Under the pieces are notes generated by a model, which did not search any database, had not been told where the DNA came from, and saw nothing but the letters and a program-made list of their open reading frames with translations. From an uncultured Pelagibacteraceae bacterium (GTDB lineage: Bacteria > Pseudomonadota > Alphaproteobacteria > Pelagibacterales > Pelagibacteraceae), in contig CACHJN010000003.1 in assembly GCA_902580115.1 (NCBI GenBank), positions 43,685-107,684 of the forward strand: 64,000 bases of DNA, read 5' to 3'. Below, piece after piece: positions 50,406 to 60,026 of this stretch. Numbering within the stretch: position 1 is the stretch's first letter; each line of letters begins with the position of its first letter. Position numbers and translations under genes: made by a program.

Positions 50406-50606
50406 TTAAAGAGTAAGAATTATTCCGAAAACGGTAACAGCCGAAATAGCAGCTGCGCCCAAAATCATACTGTTTTTTCTGTCTCTTTTTTTGTCTTCGT
50501 TCATTTTTGAGACCAGATCGTTTACATTAACTCTCTTTTTGGCATTGTTTGGATTTTCAAGCCAAGAATAGTGATTAACGTCTTTTTCCTCAGGTTGTGC
50601 GCTCAT
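50406..50606 (-). CDS. small single-TM protein of unknown function
   Basis: 66 aa, hydrophilic N-terminus, C-terminal TM SMILGAAAISAVTVFGIILTL. Confidence 0.6.
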   Translation of the reverse strand: MSAQPEEKDVNHYSWLENPNNAKKRVNVNDLVSKMNEDKKRDRKNSMILGAAAISAVTVFGIILTL

Positions 50607-50670
50607 ACTTAATATTATTAAAGCATAAATCGCTTAATATTTTAATATATTTTCAGTTCATACTGGGCTG

Positions 50671-50716
50671 ATTTAAAAAAAATCTCTTTTGTGTAAGACT
50701 TTTTAAGAGAAATCTA
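50671..50716 (-). terminator. Possible weak intrinsic terminator downstream of alanine dehydrogenase
   Basis: TCTCTT...AAGAGA short stem followed by T8 on the minus strand. Confidence 0.35.
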
Positions 50717-50729
50717 GTCCGGTTTGGGT

Positions 50730-51848
50730 TTAAGTTGAGATTGCTTCTTCTGGAGAGAAGTATTTTACATTTAAGGCCTCTGCAACTCCTTTGCAGGTTA
50801 TCTTTCCTTTAAATACATTTAAACCAGCTAAAAAGTTTTTGTCCGCTAAAAGTGCTTTTTTATAACCTAGATCGGCAATTTTGATTAGTAAAGGTAACGT
50901 TGCTTTATTTAATGCCATTGTAGAAGTTCTTGGAACGCCGCCAGGCATATTAGCAACGCAATAATGTACCACATCATCAACAATGTAGGTTGGATTAGCG
51001 TGTGTTGTAGGTTTACTGGTTTCTATACATCCTCCTTGATCAATAGCAACGTCAACAACTACAGAACCTCTTTTCATAGACTTAATCATCTCTTTTGAAA
51101 CTAATTTTGGCGCCTCTGCTCCTGGAATTAAAACACCACCAATTAATAAATCGCATTCTGAAACTAGTTTTTTGAGATCTGTTTTACTACTATCTGCAGC
51201 TATTATCTTATCTCCAAACAACTCGTGTAGTTGTTTTAGTCTGTCCTTTGATTTATCTACAACATAAACTTTACTTTTCATTCCAGTAGCTATTATCGCA
51301 GCGTTCTCTCCAACAACACCTCCGCCTAAAATAACTACGTTTGCTGGCTCGACTCCAGGCGCTCCTCCCAATAACAAACCCCTTCCTTTTTGATTTTTTT
51401 CAAGTGAGTGGGCTCCAGCTTGTACTGACATTCTTCCTGCAACAGCACTCATAGGTGCTAGTAAAGGAAGTCGACCATTTTTATCTGTAACAGTCTCATA
51501 TGCGATACATATTGATTTTGATTTTATTAGTCCATGCGTTAGCTCTTTTGCAGCGGCTAAATGTAAGTAAGTGTAAATGATTTGATTTTCTCTTATCATT
51601 TTTACCTCATTCATCTGAGGTTCTTTTACTTTGACAATTATCTCTGATTTTTTAAATATTTCTTCAGCAGTATCAATTATTTGAGCTCCAGCGTTTTTGT
51701 AATCTTCATTTGTAAAGCCCGCTTCAAATCCTCCATCTCTTTGTACTAAAACTTCGTGCCCTTTTTTTGCTAGAACTTTAACGCTATCAGGAGTTAAGCC
51801 AATTCTATGCTCTTGAAGCTTTATTTCTTTAGGAACTCCGATGATCAT
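50730..51848 (-). CDS. ald: alanine dehydrogenase
   Basis: MIIGVPKEIKLQEHRIGLTPDSV, GGGVVGENAAIIATGM, NMPGGVPRTSTMALNKATLP. Confidence 0.94.
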   Translation of the reverse strand: MIIGVPKEIKLQEHRIGLTPDSVKVLAKKGHEVLVQRDGGFEAGFTNEDYKNAGAQIIDTAEEIFKKSEIIVKVKEPQMNEVKMIRENQIIYTYLHLAAAKELTHGLIKSKSICIAYETVTDKNGRLPLLAPMSAVAGRMSVQAGAHSLEKNQKGRGLLLGGAPGVEPANVVILGGGVVGENAAIIATGMKSKVYVVDKSKDRLKQLHELFGDKIIAADSSKTDLKKLVSECDLLIGGVLIPGAEAPKLVSKEMIKSMKRGSVVVDVAIDQGGCIETSKPTTHANPTYIVDDVVHYCVANMPGGVPRTSTMALNKATLPLLIKIADLGYKKALLADKNFLAGLNVFKGKITCKGVAEALNVKYFSPEEAIST

Positions 51849-53189
51849 TTATGATTTAGTATAGTTTGAAATACCAGTTCTTAACTTATCAATTATCTCA
51901 TCGATATGTTTTTTTTCACATATAAATTGTGGGGCAATAATTAATGTATCTCCGGTGTTTTTAAAATTTACTCCAGCATCATAGCAGTGTTTAAAAGTTT
52001 GAAATCCAGCTTTTCCTGGTTTTTCAACCATTTTCATTTCTATACCGCCCATCATTCCATATCCTCTTATGCTAACAACTTCTTTTAAATCTTTTAAAGA
52101 ATGTAAACCATCTTGAAAATAAGGTGACATTTCTTTTGCTCTTTTAAAAATATCCTCTTTGTCAAAAATATCTTGTACGGCCAATGCAGCTGCTACAGCT
52201 ACTGGTATGCCTGAGTAAGTATATCCGTGAAATAATTCTGGAGTTCCTTCGGGAGCTTTTGAAGCATCTAATACTGTGTCGTACATTTCTTCTTTCACAG
52301 CAACGACTCCCATAGGGACAACTCCATTCGTGGTTGCTTTAGCCATTGTCATAATATCAGGTGTAACTCCCCATTCTTGAGCTGCAAATGCAGAGCCAGT
52401 TCTTCCCCAACCTGTAATTACTTCATCAAATATTAAAAGTATTCCATGTTTATCGCATATTTCCCTTAACCTTTTAAGATAACCTTTTGGTGGAACAAGA
52501 GTACCTGTCGATCCAGCTATAGGTTCAACAATGCATGCTGCGATATTTTCCCCTCCAAAATTCATCGCTATTCTCTCTAAATCTTCTGCTAGCTCTACTC
52601 CAGTTTCTGGCTGACCTTTAACAAATTTATGTTCTGGTAAATGAGTGTGTCTCATGTGTTGTACACCTGGCATTAATACACTTGCAAAAGTTTTTACATT
52701 GTTAATCATCCCACCAACTGTGGTAGCTCCAATGTTCATGCCGTGATATCCTCTTTCTCTTCCAACAAATCTAAATCTTTTTGAATCTCCTTTTGCTCTA
52801 TGATAAGCGATTGCAATTTTAATCGCCGTTTCAACTGCAGTAGATCCACAAATAGTATAAAAAATTCTGTTAATTCCCTCTGGAGTTTTTTTTGCAATTC
52901 TTGTTGCTAATTCAAAAGAACCTCCAAATCCTTGGTTAAAAGGTTGACAGTAATCTAATTTGTCTAATTGTTTTGAAACAGCTTCAGTTATTTCTTTTCT
53001 TCCGTGTCCCAAAGGATTACAAAACAATCCTGAGCTAGCATCAATCATTTTTTTTCCTAAATGATTTGTTAAATATACCCCTTTAGCATCCGTAATTAAT
53101 CTAGGATTCTTTTTAAATGATTTGTTGTCTGAAAATGGCATCCAGTGCTCATTTAAAGAATTTGGTATGTTTGTTCTTTGTGAACTCAT
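51849..53189 (-). CDS. class III omega-amino acid:pyruvate aminotransferase
   Basis: HWMPFSDNKSFKKNPRLI, GRERGYHGMNIGATTVGGM, LIFDEVITGWGRTG. Confidence 0.88.
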   Translation of the reverse strand: MSSQRTNIPNSLNEHWMPFSDNKSFKKNPRLITDAKGVYLTNHLGKKMIDASSGLFCNPLGHGRKEITEAVSKQLDKLDYCQPFNQGFGGSFELATRIAKKTPEGINRIFYTICGSTAVETAIKIAIAYHRAKGDSKRFRFVGRERGYHGMNIGATTVGGMINNVKTFASVLMPGVQHMRHTHLPEHKFVKGQPETGVELAEDLERIAMNFGGENIAACIVEPIAGSTGTLVPPKGYLKRLREICDKHGILLIFDEVITGWGRTGSAFAAQEWGVTPDIMTMAKATTNGVVPMGVVAVKEEMYDTVLDASKAPEGTPELFHGYTYSGIPVAVAAALAVQDIFDKEDIFKRAKEMSPYFQDGLHSLKDLKEVVSIRGYGMMGGIEMKMVEKPGKAGFQTFKHCYDAGVNFKNTGDTLIIAPQFICEKKHIDEIIDKLRTGISNYTKS

Positions 53190-53287
53190 AATAATAAAAT
53201 CTTTAGACTATTGCTTACCTAAAACAACTAAATTATATACAACTAATAGTGGTATTTAATTTTAAAATATATATCGTATAAAAAATA

Positions 53288-53812
53288 ATGCAAATTAAAA
53301 AAACTAAGTTTAAGGGTCTTAAGGTAGTCATCAATAAAATCTACAAGGATTCAAGAGGTTATTTTAAAGAAGACTTTAAACAAATATTATTTAAAGGTTC
53401 TAAATTTATTTTTTCATGCACATCTAAGTCAAAGAAGAATGTTTTGAGAGGCCTACATATGCAAACCAAAAAAAAACAAGGAAAATTTGTCTCTGTTCTA
53501 AAAGGATCAATTTTAGATGTAGTAGTTGATTTGAGAAAAAACTCTAAAACTTTTGGTAAATATTTTAAAATTGAACTTACTGATAAAAATGGAAAATCTA
53601 TTTTTATTCCGCCAGGATTTGCACATGGATTTTTGGCTAGAGAGAAGGAAAATATAGTTCATTATTACAATACTAATTATCGGCAAACAAAACATGAAAT
53701 AGGAATTATGTGGAATGACCCTTCACTCAAAATTAAATGGCCTATTAAAAATCCAATACTCTCAAAAAAAGATAAAAGAAATTTAACTTTTAAACAATTT
53801 CAAAAAAAATAA
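53288..53812 (+). CDS. rfbC: dTDP-4-dehydrorhamnose 3,5-epimerase-like
   Basis: DSRGYFKEDF, VLRGLHMQTKKKQGKFVSVLKGSILDVVVDLR, IPPGFAHGFL. Confidence 0.88.
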   Translation: MQIKKTKFKGLKVVINKIYKDSRGYFKEDFKQILFKGSKFIFSCTSKSKKNVLRGLHMQTKKKQGKFVSVLKGSILDVVVDLRKNSKTFGKYFKIELTDKNGKSIFIPPGFAHGFLAREKENIVHYYNTNYRQTKHEIGIMWNDPSLKIKWPIKNPILSKKDKRNLTFKQFQKK

Positions 53813-53813
53813 A

Positions 53814-55013
53814 ATGAAATGTAAGATAACTGGAGATAAGCTAAGTCCTTTCATGTCTTTTGGTAAAATGCCATCTGCCAACGGATTTTTAGATGAAAAC
53901 AATTTCGATAATGAGTTTTTTTACGAAATGGAAGTAGGATTTTCAAGTAAAGTATCTTTGCTACAATTAAATGAGTTTTCAAATCCTGTAAAAGTACATA
54001 ATGATAGATATCCTTTTTATACTAGCAGCTCACAGAATATGAAAAAACATTTTAACCAATTAGCTCATTGGTTAAAAGAAAAGTATCTTAACCATGGATC
54101 AAAACTTATCGAAGTGGGTTCTAATGATGGAACTTTGCTTGAAAATTTTAAAAATACTAATATTGAAGCAGTAGGATTTGAACCCTCCAAAACTATTGCT
54201 GAACTTGCAAATAAAAAAAATATCAAAACATTGAGTAAATTTTTTAATACCCAAAACTTAGATGAGATAAAGAATTTTCATTCTTCGGTTGATGTTATAT
54301 GTTCTGCAAATGTTATAGCTCATATTCCAGATCTTAAAGATGTTATCGAATGTGTTGATAAATTATTGTCGTCAAAAGGTTTGCTTATATTTGAAGAGCC
54401 TTATCTTGGGTCTATGTTTTCAAAAATTTCTTATGATCAAATATACGATGAACACATATTTATGTTTTCCGTCAATTCAATAAAAAAAATTTTTGATTTG
54501 TTTGATTTTGAACTCATAGATGTTCTGCCTCAGGTTACTCACGGAGGGTCAATGAGGTATATAATTGCAAGAAAGAATAAACACAAAAAAAGTGAAATAG
54601 TTTCTAAATTTCTTGATGAAGAACAAAGTAAAAAATTAGACACAATTGAGTCATGTTTAGAGTTTAAAAAAGCTTGTGAATTATCAAAAAAAATGACTGT
54701 AGAAAAATTGAATAAATTTAAGTCCGACAATAAAAAAATCTGCGGTTATGCAGCTACAGCTAAAAGTACTACGGTTTTAAACTATTGTGACATTGGAACT
54801 GATTTAATTGATTATATTTGTGATACTACAACTGAAAAAATTGGAAAGTTTTCCCCGGGTAAACATATACCAGTTGTTCCTATGAGTCATTTTAAAGATA
54901 ATATTCCGGATATAGCTTTCTTATTTGCTTGGAACCACAAAGAGGAAATTTTTTTAAAAGAAAAAGAATTTAAAAAAAATGGAGGTACTTGGTTTTCCCA
55001 TGTTGCTTTATAG
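53814..55013 (+). CDS. C-methyltransferase-like SAM methyltransferase with degenerate zinc-binding N-terminus
   Basis: SFGKMPSANGFLDENN, EVGSNDGTLLENF, YDEHIFMFS; expected CxxC pairs missing. Confidence 0.8.
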   Translation: MKCKITGDKLSPFMSFGKMPSANGFLDENNFDNEFFYEMEVGFSSKVSLLQLNEFSNPVKVHNDRYPFYTSSSQNMKKHFNQLAHWLKEKYLNHGSKLIEVGSNDGTLLENFKNTNIEAVGFEPSKTIAELANKKNIKTLSKFFNTQNLDEIKNFHSSVDVICSANVIAHIPDLKDVIECVDKLLSSKGLLIFEEPYLGSMFSKISYDQIYDEHIFMFSVNSIKKIFDLFDFELIDVLPQVTHGGSMRYIIARKNKHKKSEIVSKFLDEEQSKKLDTIESCLEFKKACELSKKMTVEKLNKFKSDNKKICGYAATAKSTTVLNYCDIGTDLIDYICDTTTEKIGKFSPGKHIPVVPMSHFKDNIPDIAFLFAWNHKEEIFLKEKEFKKNGGTWFSHVAL

Positions 55014-55713
55014 TAATCGAATAGTAGTTACAGGTGGCACTGGCAGATTTGCTTCATCTCTTAAAAAGGTGAAATCGAAATACTCGGTATTCTTCCCTTC
55101 AAAGTCAAATCTAAATATACTTAAAGAAAACTCAATTCTTAAATATTTAAAAAAGAAAAAACCAAAATATCTTATTCATTTAGCAGGTTTATCTAGACCA
55201 ATGTCAGTGCATAACAATGATATTAAAAAGAGCATTGACTTAAATATTATTGGGACAGCAAATATTGTTAAAATTTGTGAAAAGCTGAATATTAAACTTA
55301 TCTATTTTTCATCAAGTTACGTATATCCAGGGAAAAAAGGTGGCTATAAAGAAAATGATCCTGTTTTGCCAATAAATAATTATGCATGGTCAAAATTAGG
55401 GGGTGAATGCTCTGTAAAACTGTATAAAAATTCTTTAATTGTTAGAGCCTCTATGACAGAAAAACCATTTGTACATAAAGCAGCTTTTAGTGATTTTTAT
55501 ACAAATTTCATATTTCATGAAGATATTGCTCCAAAAGTTTTTAAAATTTTAAAACTAAAAGGAGTAATAAATTTTGGAGGAAAAGCTCAAAGCGTTTTTA
55601 AATTTGTAAAAAAATATAATCCTAAAATAAAAAAGATTTCTTATAAGAAAGTGTTTGGCAAAACTTATCCGTCGAACACCTCTATGAATTTAAAAAAATT
55701 CAAAAGAATTTAA
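54979..55713 (+). CDS. SDR / dTDP-4-dehydrorhamnose reductase-like
   Basis: IVVTGGTGRFASSL, LIHLAGLSRPMSV, NNYAWSKLGGE. Confidence 0.72.
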   Translation: MEVLGFPMLLYSNRIVVTGGTGRFASSLKKVKSKYSVFFPSKSNLNILKENSILKYLKKKKPKYLIHLAGLSRPMSVHNNDIKKSIDLNIIGTANIVKICEKLNIKLIYFSSSYVYPGKKGGYKENDPVLPINNYAWSKLGGECSVKLYKNSLIVRASMTEKPFVHKAAFSDFYTNFIFHEDIAPKVFKILKLKGVINFGGKAQSVFKFVKKYNPKIKKISYKKVFGKTYPSNTSMNLKKFKRI

Positions 55714-55855
55714 AAAAATTAGTATTAATTTCAATTGCAACCTATAATTGATTATTTATCTAAACATCGCCTATTATTGAACACTCTAGGTATTTACTTA
55801 CGATTAAAATTCATTTTAAATCCTCATTAATTAACAAACTATATATAGGAGAACT

Positions 55856-56794
55856 ATGAAAAAAATAATAAGCACAGTTCTTGGAATGGTATTGGCTTTT
55901 TCTCTTTATTCTTCAGTTGCAAATTCTGCTGCTAAAGAAGTTAGAGTTGCATACTTTTTAGAGTGGCCATCACCAAATCTTGAGGACATGAATAAAAAAG
56001 CATATTCAAAAGCGCTTGGTGTACCAGTGAAGTGGACTAACTTTACTAACGGTGTGGCAATGACAGACGCTATGTTAGCAGGAGACATTGATATCTCTTA
56101 CTCGCAAGGTTTAATGCCTTACATTAACGCTGTTAAAGCTAAAGCGCCTATCAGTTTAGTTGACGTTGCTATGGAATACGGTATGGGAGGAACAACATGT
56201 GTTACTTCTAATAAATCTGGTATTACAAAAGCGAATGCTTCAGAGCTAGAAGGTAAAAAAGTTGCAGTTCCATTAGGAACTATGGCTGAGTATGTTTTTA
56301 CTGAAAGTATGAAAATAGTTGGAGCTGATAGAAAAAAAATGAATATTATTGCTATGGATCCTGAAGAAGGTGCAGCTGCACTAGTAAGTGGTGATGTAGT
56401 AATGGCATGTTTATTTGGTGGTAATTCTATAAAGTCTGCAACATCAGTTGGAAAAAGACTTCTAACAGTAGATGAAGCACGAGCTGGTGGAATTATGGGT
56501 ATTGATATCGTTTCTGTTACTAACAAATTCATGAAAGAAAACCCAGGAATGTTAAAGTCATTCGTTGAGTTAACTCATGAAGCTAATGAAAGATACAGAA
56601 AAGGTGGAAGTGATATGAAAGCTATGTCAAAAGAGTCAGAAATGAAAGTTGCTGACATGAAAGACACTTTAAGTGGCTTTAAATTCTTAACACCAAAAGA
56701 AACAAAAAAATCTATGAAGAGTGGAAACCTTGCTAAGTTTTTAAAAGGATTTGACACTCCTAGAGGTACGGTAACTACTAAGTTTTTACCGTAG
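55856..56794 (+). CDS. taurine/nitrate-type ABC transporter substrate-binding protein (TauA-like)
   Basis: Signal peptide; VRVAYFLEWPSPN, GDIDISYSQGLMPYINAVKAKAPI; RBS AGGAGAACT before ATG. Confidence 0.85.
   Translation: MKKIISTVLGMVLAFSLYSSVANSAAKEVRVAYFLEWPSPNLEDMNKKAYSKALGVPVKWTNFTNGVAMTDAMLAGDIDISYSQGLMPYINAVKAKAPISLVDVAMEYGMGGTTCVTSNKSGITKANASELEGKKVAVPLGTMAEYVFTESMKIVGADRKKMNIIAMDPEEGAAALVSGDVVMACLFGGNSIKSATSVGKRLLTVDEARAGGIMGIDIVSVTNKFMKENPGMLKSFVELTHEANERYRKGGSDMKAMSKESEMKVADMKDTLSGFKFLTPKETKKSMKSGNLAKFLKGFDTPRGTVTTKFLP
56767..56793 (+). other. Hairpin at the 3' end of the tauA-like gene
   Basis: TACGGTAA ... TTACCGTA, 8-bp perfect arms. Confidence 0.45.
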
Positions 56795-56810
56795 TTTAAG
56801 AAATAAAATT

Positions 56811-56848
56811 AATAGGCGCCAATTTATATAATTGGTGCCTATTTTTTT
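56811..56848 (+). terminator. Intrinsic terminator/attenuator between tauA-like and tauB-like genes
   Basis: AATAGGCGCCAATT-TATAT-AATTGGTGCCTATT (one G-U pair) followed by a T-tract. Confidence 0.85.
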
Positions 56849-56874
56849 AACTAAATATCTAATATAATTATTTT

Positions 56875-57672
56875 ATGAGCGACTTGATTTCACAAAACTT
56901 AAATATGATTTTTAAAACTCCGAAGGGAGAGACTGTCCATGCGCTCAAAGATTTAAATTTCACAATTAAAAAAGGAGAATTGCTAACCGTTCTCGGTCCC
57001 TCAGGATGTGGAAAAACAACTTTATTAAATATAACAGCAGGATTTATTAGACCAACTTCAGGAAAAATTACTCTTAATAATAAAGAAATCAATGGACCAG
57101 GTGTTGATAGAGGAATGGTTTTTCAGCAAGGTGCATTATTTGAATGGTTAACTGTTGCTGAGAATGTAAATTTTGGTTTGAGAATGAAAGAAGAAGACGC
57201 TGCTCAAACACAAAAGAAAGTTGACGAATGGTTGGATATAGTTGGTTTAAAAGGTTTTGGAAATACTCCTACTTACCAATTATCAGGGGGTATGCAGCAA
57301 AGAGTAGCTTTAGCTAGATGCTTAATAAATGATCCTGATTTAATTTTAATGGATGAACCTCTAGGAGCTTTAGATGCATTAACGAGAGAAAAAATGCAGT
57401 CGCTAGTTCTTAAAATTTGGAAAGAAACAGGAAAAACAATTATTTTAATAACTCACTCTGTTGAAGAGGCATTATTGCTTGGAGAAAAAGTTTACGTTAT
57501 GGCTCCAAGACCTGGAAGAATTCATAAAGAATATAAGTTACCCTTTGCATCAATGGGTCTTAACGGTGATTTAAGGGAAATCAAAAACAATAAAGAATTC
57601 GTTTCAAAAAGAGAAGAAATTCTCTCTATGATTTGGGACATGGAAGAAGAAATAATGGGTAAAGATAATTAA
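56875..57672 (+). CDS. ABC transporter ATP-binding protein (TauB-like)
   Basis: Walker A GPSGCGKTT, LSGGMQQRVALARCLI, Walker B LILMDEPLGALD. Confidence 0.93.
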   Translation: MSDLISQNLNMIFKTPKGETVHALKDLNFTIKKGELLTVLGPSGCGKTTLLNITAGFIRPTSGKITLNNKEINGPGVDRGMVFQQGALFEWLTVAENVNFGLRMKEEDAAQTQKKVDEWLDIVGLKGFGNTPTYQLSGGMQQRVALARCLINDPDLILMDEPLGALDALTREKMQSLVLKIWKETGKTIILITHSVEEALLLGEKVYVMAPRPGRIHKEYKLPFASMGLNGDLREIKNNKEFVSKREEILSMIWDMEEEIMGKDN

Positions 57673-59582
57673 TGATCACAGCTTTTTTAACTTTTGTATT
57701 TTTCTTTGCTATCGTCGGATGTGTTTTATACGGTAGGAAATTAATTAAAACAGAAAAAGTAGATGCTGTTTTTGGAAATCCAGAGAGGGCTCAAGGTGGA
57801 ATTCATTGGGTAATTGTTGGTAGCAGTTTCTTATTATTAGTTTGGCTTTACTACTCTTGGGATATTGCAAAATCTTTTTTTCCTAGATCAGCTAATGAGC
57901 TTTGTCAAGTTGGAAAGGTAAATGAGTCACTTCTTTCTCTTAAGTATCTTTTTCCAATTGAAGAGCGTCAACTTAAAAGTACCTCTGTAATTGAAACTGA
58001 GACAGAAAATTTAAATAAAATAATTGTTGAAATTGAAAAATCAGAAAAAGTAAAAAGTCAAGATAGAAACAAATTATTAAATTTTGTTTCACAAACTAAA
58101 AATACAATTCCTTTACTGACTAATGAAAAACTTTTAAATAATGAAACAAAAGAGCAAATTAAAATAATTAATAATAAAATTATAGATTTAACTGAAAATT
58201 TTAGAAAAAAGGATTATCCAAATGAGAGTGCTGAACAAGAAACAGAAAGAATTGAAGCTGCTAAAGAGGAAGGCAGTTGGAAAGCTTCAAGTACATCAAT
58301 TGAAAACACTATTGAAATACCCTCGATACCAAAAACAAAACGAGGTTTAAAATTTCAAGCAGCAGCTGAGGAGCTTAATTTGATTAGTGACGAGTTCTTT
58401 GAACTCCGAAACCATAATAGTCAATATACTTCAGCATTAGAAAAACTAAAAAAAGAGATTAAGGATTTCAGAAATAATCTTGGCTCTTCAGAGGAGATTT
58501 CTTCCTCGTTCGCAAAAGATATCTTAAAAATTGCACGAAGAATTGAATACGCAAGTATTTTTCCACCAAATACTTTGAAAGACATGCAGCTTTCAATAAT
58601 TAATTTTGATAAAGCGCAGAAAAAAGAACAAGGCACTTTAAGATGGGTCGATATACTTTTGTTTCCGTCTGGTACCATTATTTCTAGCGGACCAAGTTGT
58701 TCAGAGCAAGGATCAGGTAGATGGCTACCGAAGCCTTCAGATACAATTAATAAATTTACATTAATGCTTAACCCTAATGTTGGTTACAAACAAATTCCAT
58801 TAATTTGGTATGAAATGATGGACGTGAGTAAGATTATTGGTTTCTTAATTCCTGATTGGTTTGCAGATATTTTGCCTGGTGAATACCCAGTTCATAACGA
58901 GCAGGGAGAAGTTAAACCCAACTTTAAAAGTAAAGTATTAAGTTTTGTTACAGGAGACTTCAATTTATTTAAAATTCCAATTCCAACTGGTCATATATGG
59001 GACTCATTTTTAAGAGTCTTTCTTGGTCTTGTAGCGGGAATTATTGTAGGCGTGCCATTAGGATTGTTCATGGGTTTAAATAGATTTGCAAAAGGATTTT
59101 TTGATCCTTTAATTGAACTTTATAGACCTGTGCCACCATTAGCTTGGGCACCTTTAGTTATTTCAGTTTTAGGTATTGATAACCTTGGCAAAGTGTTCTT
59201 GTTATTTATGGTCTCGCTATCAATAATGATTATTTCGGCTAGAGCTGGGGCTTCAGGAACTCAATTATCCAAAATTCACGCCGCACATTCTCTTGGCGCA
59301 TCTAAATGGCAAATATTAAGACATGTTATTTTCCCAAATTCTTTACCAGAAATTCTTACTGGCATAAGAGTGGCAACAGGAATGTGTTGGGGAACTTTAG
59401 TAGCTGCAGAATTTTTAGCTGGAACTACTGGAGTAGGATTTGTAGAAAATGTCGCTAAAAAATATTTCCAATATGAAGTAATATGGATAACTATATTTAT
59501 TATGGGAATGTTAGGTTTGTTATTTGATATTACAATTAGAAAAATTATTGATAAAACTATTCCTTGGCGAGGAAAAGGTTAG
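57672..59582 (+). CDS. ABC transporter permease (TauC-like) with large N-terminal extension
   Basis: C-terminal SsuC/TauC permease (ELYRPVPPLAWAPLVISVLGI, HSLGASKWQILRHVIFPNSLPEILTGIR); about 370 extra aa before it. Confidence 0.88.
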   Translation: MITAFLTFVFFFAIVGCVLYGRKLIKTEKVDAVFGNPERAQGGIHWVIVGSSFLLLVWLYYSWDIAKSFFPRSANELCQVGKVNESLLSLKYLFPIEERQLKSTSVIETETENLNKIIVEIEKSEKVKSQDRNKLLNFVSQTKNTIPLLTNEKLLNNETKEQIKIINNKIIDLTENFRKKDYPNESAEQETERIEAAKEEGSWKASSTSIENTIEIPSIPKTKRGLKFQAAAEELNLISDEFFELRNHNSQYTSALEKLKKEIKDFRNNLGSSEEISSSFAKDILKIARRIEYASIFPPNTLKDMQLSIINFDKAQKKEQGTLRWVDILLFPSGTIISSGPSCSEQGSGRWLPKPSDTINKFTLMLNPNVGYKQIPLIWYEMMDVSKIIGFLIPDWFADILPGEYPVHNEQGEVKPNFKSKVLSFVTGDFNLFKIPIPTGHIWDSFLRVFLGLVAGIIVGVPLGLFMGLNRFAKGFFDPLIELYRPVPPLAWAPLVISVLGIDNLGKVFLLFMVSLSIMIISARAGASGTQLSKIHAAHSLGASKWQILRHVIFPNSLPEILTGIRVATGMCWGTLVAAEFLAGTTGVGFVENVAKKYFQYEVIWITIFIMGMLGLLFDITIRKIIDKTIPWRGKG

Positions 59583-59588
59583 TCATTA

Positions 59589-60026
59589 ATGAAAAGACTT
59601 TTTATCATAGTAATTGTTTTTCTTCTTCCAGGATCTATTTTAGCTGACGAAAAAGCAAAAGAAAAAAAAGTAGCTAAATATATCATGGAAAACATTCAAA
59701 AAGATTATTTAGATTGTTATAGTTTTTATAAGGTTGCAGCAGAGAGCTTTAAAAAAGCTGGGAAAGATCAGGGAATTATAAAAAATTTAGAAAATAGTGC
59801 AGATGTTTCATTGAAGTATAAATATGATTTAGGGGAAATTATGGGGTTAAATCCTGAAGTTATGGCTGAGATGACTAAGACAAAAATAGATACGTTTGTG
59901 AAAATGGCAAACAAAGATTTTTCATCTTTAGCTAAAAAATACGGTCTCATGTGTAAGAGTTTGGTTGAGAATCCAGAGCAAAGAACAAATTACTGGGAAC
60001 AAAAAGGTTCTAAAATAATTAAGTGA
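59589..60026 (+). CDS. small exported protein of unknown function
   Basis: Signal peptide MKRLFIIVIVFLLPGSILA; two Cys. Confidence 0.6.
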   Translation: MKRLFIIVIVFLLPGSILADEKAKEKKVAKYIMENIQKDYLDCYSFYKVAAESFKKAGKDQGIIKNLENSADVSLKYKYDLGEIMGLNPEVMAEMTKTKIDTFVKMANKDFSSLAKKYGLMCKSLVENPEQRTNYWEQKGSKIIK

